A stretch of DNA of 64,000 nucleotides from Tianweitania aestuarii (GTDB taxonomy: Bacteria; Pseudomonadota; Alphaproteobacteria; Rhizobiales; Rhizobiaceae). Each line of letters starts with the position of its first letter. Within the stretch, counting starts at the first letter, position 1. Positions 55,116 to 64,000 of the stretch are shown here, one piece after another. The notes below the pieces were generated by a model. It searched no databases and was not told the DNA's origin. It saw only the letters and a program-made list of their open reading frames with translations. Location: contig NZ_JAFMNX010000001.1 in assembly GCF_018457165.1 (NCBI RefSeq), positions 1,302,001 through 1,366,000 of the forward strand, in the 5' to 3' direction. Made by a program: the position numbers and the translations under genes.

Positions 55116-55911
55116 GCTTTTGCTGGAGCGCCATTGCGGCCTGCGGCGCGCGGATCTTTCCCTCGTGGATGAAGTAAACGAACACGTCCCGCGCCATCTT
55201 CTTCGGCTTGCGATCAGGCGCAGCCAAGTTCAGTCCCTCCGGCTGCTCACCCGACGCCCAAGCCTTTGCTCTCTCAGCCCACGTCTCAAGGTCCTTTTCC
55301 GGATAAGCGGTCGGAATGTCATCCTCCCCCTTCTGGAGCCGCGAATAAACAAAGTCGGCAGTGACATCCGCGATCTCAGGATAATCGTGATGATCGGCGT
55401 GGCAGATCGCAGTCTTGTACTTTTCAGCCAAGGCAACAAAGGCAGGGTCGATGAAGCTGGCATTGCGCACTTCGAGAACGTGCCGAAGCGAAACGCCGCC
55501 GCTGGTGGACGGCAGAAGCTTCAGGAAGGCTTCGAAGTCGTCGGGCTCGAACTTCTTGGTGGGGGCGAACTGCCAGATGATCGGCCCCAGCTTCTCGCCG
55601 AGTTCATGAACGCCGGTATCGAAGAACTTCTTCATCGACTCACCCGCTTCACCGAGCACCTTCTTGTTGGTGACGAAGCGGTTGCCTTTTACCGAAAAGA
55701 CGAAGCCCTCCGGTGCGTCCGCAGCCCATTTCGCAAAGGTCGCGGGCGTTTGTCCGCGATAATAGGTGCCGTTCACCTCGATCGTGCGCAGCTGGGATGA
55801 GGCATATTCGAGCTGCCGCTTCTTGGGCAGATCGTCGGGATAGAACGTGCCTTCCCATGGCTCGAAGGTCCAGCCGCCGATACCGGCCCGGATCGTCCCG
55901 CTCTTGCTCAT
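55105..55911 (-). CDS. DUF72 family protein
   Basis: 268 residues of a TIM-barrel-like family: GIGGWTFEPWEGTFYPDDLPKKRQLEYASSQLRTIEVNGTYY-type start, then FVFSVKGNRFVTNKK, then LEVRNASFIDPAF and an ending with DVFVYFIHEGKIRAP. The biochemical role of DUF72 (YecE-like) is not established. It starts 19 bases after uvrA on the same strand and is probably read from the SOS-controlled uvrA transcript. Confidence 0.85.
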   Translation of the reverse strand: MSKSGTIRAGIGGWTFEPWEGTFYPDDLPKKRQLEYASSQLRTIEVNGTYYRGQTPATFAKWAADAPEGFVFSVKGNRFVTNKKVLGEAGESMKKFFDTGVHELGEKLGPIIWQFAPTKKFEPDDFEAFLKLLPSTSGGVSLRHVLEVRNASFIDPAFVALAEKYKTAICHADHHDYPEIADVTADFVYSRLQKGEDDIPTAYPEKDLETWAERAKAWASGEQPEGLNLAAPDRKPKKMARDVFVYFIHEGKIRAPQAAMALQQKLND

Positions 55912-55930
55912 CCTTGCACCCTCCCGTGCG

Positions 55931-58855
<2,925 letters not shown>

Positions 58856-58991
58856 GCCGCCTCGCAAATAAGATGTGACGGAGGTTGCGCGACGAGGCTC
58901 GCACACGCATCCCGCATGTAGGTTCGTGGTCCCGGTCTGTCCACGTCTGCAGGCAGCATTAACCTCTTCCTCCTGCCGTGCAAAGCAAAAA

Positions 58992-59006
58992 GAACAAAGG
59001 AGGAAC
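58992..59006. promoter_or_regulatory. LexA (SOS) box upstream of uvrA
   Basis: GAAC-AAAGGAG-GAAC is the complement of the alphaproteobacterial LexA direct repeat GTTC-N7-GTTC. It reads toward uvrA on the minus strand, whose ATG is about 137 bases away. Confidence 0.75.
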
Positions 59007-59446
59007 TTTGTAGTTTATGTTTCAGCCGATCACATTTCACCGGTGCGGTTGACGTAGAGGCAAGAGCGGCGCATCCTTCCTTCAGTCGATCGGCAATGCC
59101 ACAAGGGCGGCTGAGAGAAGCGTCAGGCAGAAAGCCGGATCGGCGTAGCCAAAGGCGAGGAGACAGGCATGACTCCACCGGACTGTTAAGAAGGGGCTCT
59201 GCTTCACTTCAGGGTCCCGCCGGCGCAAAGACTTAAAACGCCATAGCGTTCGGCAAACCGAAAATCAGAGACTGCAGTCGGATCGCGGCTGAACCGCACA
59301 GCATCCGAGACAGCGTCGGGAGCTCCGTCCCGACCGGAGGCTCAGACCTCATTATAGGCTCCGTGGTCTTCCATGATGGAAGCGCGGAGCCTTCGTCCAT
59401 TTGGCTTATCCAAGATTTCTGTTGCAGCAAACGAACCAAGGCTATA

Positions 59447-59461
59447 GAACAAAAAGGGAAC
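59447..59461. promoter_or_regulatory. LexA (SOS) box upstream of ssb
   Basis: GAAC-AAAAAGG-GAAC is a second exact GTTC-N7-GTTC element (minus-strand reading), about 110 bases upstream of the ssb ATG and immediately after CTATA. Another GAAC at 59433-59436 is out of phase (ten bases away) and does not form a box. Confidence 0.72.
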
Positions 59462-59572
59462 GATCTTTTGGTTGCCTCGCGGCAGATCGTGGAAAACCAG
59501 ACAGGCCGGGCGACAGAGCGCCCTTGCTTCTATAGGGTGCGGCCACTTTTCGGATGAGCACGGAGTAGCATC

Positions 59573-60118
59573 ATGGCGGGTAGCGTCAATAAAGTCATTC
59601 TGGTGGGAAACCTCGGGGCTGATCCGGAGATCCGTCGGCTGAATTCCGGCGATGCGGTCGTCAACCTGCGCATCGCGACTTCCGAAACCTGGCGCGACAA
59701 GAATTCGGGCGAGCGCAAGGAAAAGACCGAATGGCACAGCGTCGTCATCTTCAACGATAACCTTGCCAAGGTGGCCGAGCAGTATCTGAAGAAGGGCATG
59801 AAAGTGTACCTCGAAGGATCGCTGCAAACACGCAAGTGGCAGGACAAGGACGGTCAGGATCGCTACAGCACCGAAGTCGTGCTGCAGAAGTTCCGTGGCG
59901 AATTGCAGATGCTGGACGCACGCGGCGGCGGCGGCGGCTCGGATGTGGGCGAATATGGCGGCGGCTCAAGCTACGGCGGCGGTGGCGGTGGCGGCGGTGG
60001 ACGCCGAGGCGGTTCCGACTTCGGTCAGTCCAGCCCGTCCGATGATCGTGGCGGCCGAGGTGGTGGCGGCGGAGGCGGAGGCTTCTCGCGCGATCTCGAC
60101 GACGAGATCCCCTTCTGA
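59573..60118 (+). CDS. ssb: Single-stranded DNA-binding protein
   Basis: 181 residues. The OB-fold domain (about 1-112) starts [21 protein letters not shown] and has [30 protein letters not shown] Gly-rich linker (about 115-172) with long glycine runs follows. The acidic tail ends DLDDEIPF, the partner-binding tip. It protects single-stranded DNA in replication, repair and recombination. Divergent from uvrA and preceded by a LexA box. Confidence 0.97.
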   Translation: MAGSVNKVILVGNLGADPEIRRLNSGDAVVNLRIATSETWRDKNSGERKEKTEWHSVVIFNDNLAKVAEQYLKKGMKVYLEGSLQTRKWQDKDGQDRYSTEVVLQKFRGELQMLDARGGGGGSDVGEYGGGSSYGGGGGGGGGRRGGSDFGQSSPSDDRGGRGGGGGGGGFSRDLDDEIPF

Positions 60119-60130
60119 TCATGAAAAACA

Positions 60131-60161
60131 AAAAGGCCGGCGATAATCGCCGGCCTTTTTG
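60131..60161. terminator. Bidirectional terminator after ssb
   Basis: A perfect 9-bp stem, GGCCGGCGA (60135-60143) with TCGCCGGCC (60147-60155), has a short loop, an A-run on the left and TTTTT on the right. It can end ssb and the convergent catalase-related gene. Confidence 0.87.
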
Positions 60162-60181
60162 CATCATGCCTGTGCTTCGGT

Positions 60182-61282
60182 TCAGGGCAGGTCGAGCGTA
60201 TCAGGCTCCTGCACCGGCGTTCCGTTTCGCTCGCTGCGAAACTGCTGGGAATGTTTGTACGCCGCCTTGCGCATGCGCATGAGGGAGCCAAGCGGTCGAT
60301 GGGCTTCCACGCCGTTCCAGGGATTGAAGCCCATTCCATCGTCGACAAGGCGCGAACGCTCTTCGCTCCAGGCTTGCTGCGGCTTGGCGGTCAGCGTGCC
60401 CAGGCGCACATATGGACTCTCGTCTTCGCTCCATTCCTTGTTGGCTGGCTCAAGCGGCATGTCGTCCAGATTGGTGCAAAGCTGGGCGCGGATCTCCCAC
60501 ACAGCGGTCTGGCTGCCGAAGAAATCGACCACAGCGGCGCGGATGCCATCCGGTACGCCGTTGACGTCCAGCGGCTGATCGGTGAGCGCGCGCAGGTTGT
60601 CGGATAGAGGTGCGACCGAAATCTTGGCGATGTAATCGCCGAAGCGCATAGGCAGCTGGCTGAAGAAGCTGTCGCCGAGAATATGGGTTTCCGGTTGGCC
60701 GCCCATGCTCTTCAGCATGGCGCTTTCCCCGCCGACGGCTTCCACGACCGTCTCGATGCCGCGCGCCGCAGCAGACACGACCTTTTTCAGACCCTCTACG
60801 CGATCGGTGGTGGCTGCGATCGGCTTGAGGCTGCCGAGGAAGGCTTTGCCGTCCGGGGCCTGGAAGGTAGGGCCATTGACCAGAATGAAATCCTGATTTC
60901 GGCTGCCTTCCGAATCCGGCAGCCGGTCGCCGTCAACGTCAAAAATCTTTATGGCCACGCCACGCGGCGTCGAGACGCTGTCAGGAAGAATGTCGCCGGG
61001 GATCGTGGAAAAGCGCATCAGGACGTCATGGCGGCCGGGATGGGCAAAAATGCCTTGGGCGAGCACATCAGGGAGATCGCCGTCGATCTCCAGCTCGGCC
61101 TGCAGGATGCCGTGGCTTTTCGCATGCACGCTGCGAATAGCGTGGCCGGAATCCTCATAGGTCTTCTCGCGGACCTTGCCCATCGTCTCGTCGATCTTGC
61201 GGCCGATTTCCGCTTCTTCAGGCGTGGGCTCATCAAGAGCCGGTGAGTAGCGCTGCAGAGAAAGAGGTGGCTGGCTCGACAT
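60182..61282 (-). CDS. Catalase-related heme protein (y4iL-like)
   Basis: 366 residues, shorter than true catalases (about 480 or more). AIRSVHAKSHGILQAELEI (His53) resembles the distal-histidine region of catalases. RGVAIKIFDVDG and QDFILVNGPTFQ (Asn136) match the following strand and distal-asparagine segments. The C-terminal tetramer-wrapping parts are reduced. Similar proteins may be peroxidases or allene-oxide-synthase-like enzymes; actual catalase activity is uncertain. ATG 61282 with AGGGAG upstream is preferred to 61330. Confidence 0.82.
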   Translation of the reverse strand: MSSQPPLSLQRYSPALDEPTPEEAEIGRKIDETMGKVREKTYEDSGHAIRSVHAKSHGILQAELEIDGDLPDVLAQGIFAHPGRHDVLMRFSTIPGDILPDSVSTPRGVAIKIFDVDGDRLPDSEGSRNQDFILVNGPTFQAPDGKAFLGSLKPIAATTDRVEGLKKVVSAAARGIETVVEAVGGESAMLKSMGGQPETHILGDSFFSQLPMRFGDYIAKISVAPLSDNLRALTDQPLDVNGVPDGIRAAVVDFFGSQTAVWEIRAQLCTNLDDMPLEPANKEWSEDESPYVRLGTLTAKPQQAWSEERSRLVDDGMGFNPWNGVEAHRPLGSLMRMRKAAYKHSQQFRSERNGTPVQEPDTLDLP

Positions 61283-61337
61283 GGCGGGCTCCCTGGTGAG
61301 TGAATGAAGCTGAGCATCGGCACAATTCACAAGGCGC

Positions 61338-61379
61338 CTTGTGGTTGCTTTGCAGGAGCTTGTGGTTGCTTTGCAGGAG
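61338..61379. repeat. Perfect 21-base tandem duplication
   Basis: The 21-base unit at 61338-61358 is repeated exactly at 61359-61379. It lies in the gap between the divergent catalase-related gene and the 66-residue protein gene, about 70 bases before the latter. Each unit ends in GCAGGAG. Confidence 0.9.
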
Positions 61380-61446
61380 AAAGCGGAACCGGATCATCCC
61401 GTGGTTGTTCGAGAGGACCTGTTGCGCGCAATCCACGGAGGACATC

Positions 61447-61647
61447 ATGCAGCGACGCGAAATCTGGATCCTGGTACTGGTTGTCGTGCTGATCGGCGCG
61501 ATCTGGACCGTGCACACTCTGCTCGACCAGGAAATGATGACGGACACAGCCCCAGTGGAGCGATCCGACCAACAGAACTCGGGTACCAACGCTCCAAGCG
61601 AACAGGTCCCGGCGGCGGGAACGACCGGCGCGCAGACCAATCCATAA
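61447..61647 (+). CDS. Small membrane-anchored protein, 66 residues
   Basis: 66 residues from ATG 61447, preceded by a GGAGGA-containing stretch. After MQRREIW comes one hydrophobic helix (about 7-27, ILVLVVVLIGAIWTVHTLL), then a polar, Gln/Thr/Ala/Pro-rich tail likely facing the periplasm. There is no lipobox cysteine and I do not recognise a family. It ends 10 bases before a perfect terminator. The upstream frame to 61300 runs through the tandem repeat and is not favoured. Confidence 0.62.
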   Translation: MQRREIWILVLVVVLIGAIWTVHTLLDQEMMTDTAPVERSDQQNSGTNAPSEQVPAAGTTGAQTNP

Positions 61648-61657
61648 AGCTGAAACA

Positions 61658-61690
61658 GAACGATCCCGCTATGGAGCGGGATCGTTCATT
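61658..61690. terminator. Bidirectional terminator
   Basis: A perfect 13-bp stem, GAACGATCCCGCT (61658-61670) with AGCGGGATCGTTC (61675-61687), has a four-base loop and ATTCTT beyond. It lies between the convergent 66-residue protein gene and the oxidoreductase gene. Confidence 0.8.
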
Positions 61691-61731
61691 CTTAAGACAG
61701 TGGTTGCGATGACCGATGGCCGGGCTTCTGG

Positions 61732-64000
61732 CTAAGCCGCGGCCTGATCGGTGTTCATCTTGATCACCCGAACCGGAACCGACTTCGCAGCCGGAACTTT
61801 GCTTTCTTCGGCATGCTGCCAAAGCGGGATCAGGGCGTTGCATTCGGGGAAGTACGCGCCAACGCATCCGGTCGGGATGTTGTAGTTCACGACCTCGAAG
61901 CCATCCATCCGGCGCTTGAACGGATCGCTGGTGTCGGCTTCCATAGCGACGATCTCGCCGTTCTGGATATTCAGCCGTTCCATGTCCAACGTGTTCATCA
62001 ACACGACCATGCGGGTGCCATTGATGCCGCGGAAGCGATCGGAATAGCCGTAGACCGTTGTGTTGAACTGATCATTGCTGCGAAGCGTGATCAGGCGCAG
62101 CACATCCGGCTCATTATCCGTCTGGAAGCTCGCTGACAGGGCTTCCGGCACAACGAAGTTCGCCTTGCCGGTGTCGGTGTTCCATTTCCGCTCACGGGCA
62201 GCGAGCGGCTTCGGGAAACCGCCCGGCGTGAACATGCGTGCGTTGAAGTCCTTGAAGATGTCAGGGTAGGTGGCTTCGATAGCATCGCGCACCTTGCCGT
62301 AATCATCGACCCAATCGCTCCAGGGGATCTGCACGGCGTCCGGCAATGTCGCCTTGGCCATTTCCGCGACGATGCGGGTTTCCGAGAGCAGATGTTCGCT
62401 GGCCGGCTTGGCAAAGCCGCGCGACGCGTGAATGCAGGACGTGCTGTCTTCCACCGTCACAACCTGCTGGCCGCTTGCCTGCTCGTCGATCTCGATACGG
62501 CCGAGGCATGGCAGGAGATAGGCAACCTCGCCGTTGAACAGCTGACCGCGGTTGAGCTTGGTGGCGATTTGAACCGTCAGGCGCATGCGCGGCCACGCCT
62601 TTTCCATCAGCTCACGCTCAGGCACGGCGCGCAGGAAGTTGCCGCCGAGGCCAATAAAGGCGCTTACCTCGCCGCGAATGATCGCACCGCAGGCATCCAC
62701 CGTGCTGTAGCCGGTCTCCGTTGGCGGTTCGAAGTGGTAGAGCTCCCTGAGCTTGTCAAGGGGCACGAGTTCGGGCTTTTCCGAGATGCCGACGGTGCGC
62801 TGACCCTGCACATTGGAATGACCGCGCACAGGGCAGATGCCCGCGCCATCCCTACCGATATTGCCGCGCAGGAACAGGAAATTGGCCAGAAGGCGAACGG
62901 TCGTGACGCCAAGCTTATGCTGTGTCAGGCCCATGCCGTAGACGCCGATCACCCGCTCAGCCTTGGCGTAGGTCGTCGCGGCGCTCGTCAGCGCCTCGCG
63001 GGTCAGTCCGGAATGACGCTCGAGTTCATCCCAGTCGCTGCTTCTGACGTAATCGAGGAACTCGGTCGAACCATGCGTGTGTTCGGTGAGGAAGGCATTA
63101 TCGAGCAGGCTCGGCTGTCCTGCGGCAAGCGCCTGCGCGTCCATCTCGAGCAGCGCCTTGCACATGCCGGTGATGGCCGCGATATCGCCGCCTGCCTTGA
63201 CCTGGTAATATTCGCTGCTGATGCGGGTTTCGCTGCCCGTCGCCATCTCCACGGGAGACTGCGGATTGGTGAAGCTTTCCAGACCACGCTCGCGCAGCGG
63301 GTTGAACGTGACGATCGGTACGCCGCGTTTGCTCGCTTCCTGCAGATCATGCAGCAAGCGCGGGCTGTTGGAGCCGACATTCTGGCCGAAAAAGAAGATC
63401 GCATCGGCTTTCTCGAAATCATCGAGGCGGACAGTGCCCACCGGCACGCCGATGCTCTTCGGAAGCGCCACGGAGGTGGACTCATGGCACATGTTGGAGC
63501 TGTCCGGCAGATTGTTGTTGCCGTAGAGGCGCGCCATCAGCGCATACATGTAAGAGGTTTCGAGCGACGCGCGTCCTGAGGCGTAGAAGACGGTCTTTTT
63601 TGGATCAACAGCGCGGATCGCCGAAAGCTCGCGCCCGATCTCCGCAAAAGCCATGCCCCAGCTAACCGGCTCATATCGATCCGTGGTGTGATTGAAGCGC
63701 ATGGGGTGCGTCAGGCGTCCGGCAGCTTCCAGATCGTAGTCCGGCCAGGTCTGCAGTTCCGTGACCGTATGCTTGGCGAAGAACTCAGGTTGGGCGCGCT
63801 TTGTCGTCAGTTCCCAGAAGGTCGCCTTGGCGCCGTTCTCGCAGAACTCGGCGGCATGCGGCTTTGCCGGCTTGGCCCAGGCGCAGCTTGTGCAGGCAAA
63901 GCCATCAGGCTTGTTCTGCTTTGCGAGGATGGCCGAGTTCTTGAGGACATGCCCTTCCTCAAGCGCGTATTTGGTCAGCGATTGGACGGATCCCCAACCG
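61732..64000 (-). CDS. FdhF/YdeP-type molybdopterin oxidoreductase (5' end outside the window)
   Basis: At least 755 residues; the gene enters from beyond 64000 and ends at 61732. An internal ATG at 63702 is not the start, since the frame continues to the window edge with family sequence (WGSVQSLTKYALEEG, then NKPDGFACTSCAWAKPAKPHAAEFCENGAKAT). These mark the YdeP branch of the DMSO-reductase superfamily. Only CxxC plus a distant Cys is visible where formate dehydrogenases have a full 4Fe-4S motif. Later parts are SNMCHESTSVALPKSIG, FFGQNVGSNSPRLL, and the C-terminal MopB domain. The substrate is unknown; E. coli YdeP is linked to acid resistance. Confidence 0.88.
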   Translation of the reverse strand, partial: GWGSVQSLTKYALEEGHVLKNSAILAKQNKPDGFACTSCAWAKPAKPHAAEFCENGAKATFWELTTKRAQPEFFAKHTVTELQTWPDYDLEAAGRLTHPMRFNHTTDRYEPVSWGMAFAEIGRELSAIRAVDPKKTVFYASGRASLETSYMYALMARLYGNNNLPDSSNMCHESTSVALPKSIGVPVGTVRLDDFEKADAIFFFGQNVGSNSPRLLHDLQEASKRGVPIVTFNPLRERGLESFTNPQSPVEMATGSETRISSEYYQVKAGGDIAAITGMCKALLEMDAQALAAGQPSLLDNAFLTEHTHGSTEFLDYVRSSDWDELERHSGLTREALTSAATTYAKAERVIGVYGMGLTQHKLGVTTVRLLANFLFLRGNIGRDGAGICPVRGHSNVQGQRTVGISEKPELVPLDKLRELYHFEPPTETGYSTVDACGAIIRGEVSAFIGLGGNFLRAVPERELMEKAWPRMRLTVQIATKLNRGQLFNGEVAYLLPCLGRIEIDEQASGQQVVTVEDSTSCIHASRGFAKPASEHLLSETRIVAEMAKATLPDAVQIPWSDWVDDYGKVRDAIEATYPDIFKDFNARMFTPGGFPKPLAARERKWNTDTGKANFVVPEALSASFQTDNEPDVLRLITLRSNDQFNTTVYGYSDRFRGINGTRMVVLMNTLDMERLNIQNGEIVAMEADTSDPFKRRMDGFEVVNYNIPTGCVGAYFPECNALIPLWQHAEESKVPAAKSVPVRVIKMNTDQAAA

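Larger units (their letters stand above)
58856..59572. other. uvrA-ssb divergent intergenic region
   Basis: 717 bases with no gene I can support. It holds the leftward uvrA control signals and rightward ssb control signals, including LexA-type boxes at 58992-59006 and 59447-59461. The middle (about 59040-59400) has short open frames on both strands without ribosome sites or recognisable products. It could hide a small RNA, but nothing definite is visible. Confidence 0.6.

Overview
The window is core chromosome of an alphaproteobacterium, most likely from the Rhizobiales (Hyphomicrobiales). The genus cannot be named from sequence alone. The order-level call rests on several points: a class II glutamine synthetase (glnII) divergent from a DUF2735 gene and close to glnB-glnA; direct-repeat LexA boxes (GTTC-N7-GTTC) at uvrA and ssb; an alpha operon without rpsD; a short adenylate kinase; an ATP12-family chaperone; and a DUF1236 protein. 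Base composition and codon use look uniform. I see no insertion sequence, prophage, CRISPR array or genomic island.

Layout. 1-4870: the suf iron-sulfur assembly cluster (end of sufB, then sufC, sufD, sufS, sufT and sufA), interrupted before sufA by an inverted DUF1236 gene. 4875-9491: housekeeping genes (GFA family, TfoX N-domain, RhlE helicase, NAD kinase, tRNA-Thr, a 59-residue membrane protein, RlmB). 9582-11256: tRNA-Tyr, tRNA-Gly and the first tuf gene, the same order as the enterobacterial tyrU-glyT-tufB unit. 11602-24033: tRNA-Trp, secE-nusG, rplKAJL and rpoBC, with an L10-type leader before rplJ. 24793-43484: the str, S10, spc and alpha ribosomal operons almost without a break, including the second tuf copy, secY, adk and rpoA.

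43577-49182: a periplasmic Do-family protease with rarA, a small HNH protein, a CrcB fluoride channel, an RluC-type pseudouridine synthase and an ATP12-family protein. 49214-55115: a nitrogen-assimilation cluster (DUF2735, glnII, a YdeI-family gene, glnA, glnB, then nnr), with sigma-54 promoters in front of both glnII and glnB. 55105-60161: DUF72 and uvrA, divergent from ssb across a region holding two LexA boxes. 60182-64000: a catalase-related protein, a 66-residue membrane-anchored protein, and an FdhF/YdeP-type molybdopterin oxidoreductase that runs off the end.

How it works together: most of the window builds the machinery of gene expression (RNA polymerase, ribosome, elongation factors, the Sec channel). 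It is flanked by Fe-S cluster assembly, ammonia assimilation under NtrC/PII control, and SOS-controlled DNA repair. I found no convincing new biological system. The items most worth a second look are regulatory: hairpins inside the ribosomal and rpo operons, the shared glnII/DUF2735 control region, and the paired SOS boxes. A few small uncharacterised proteins also merit attention.
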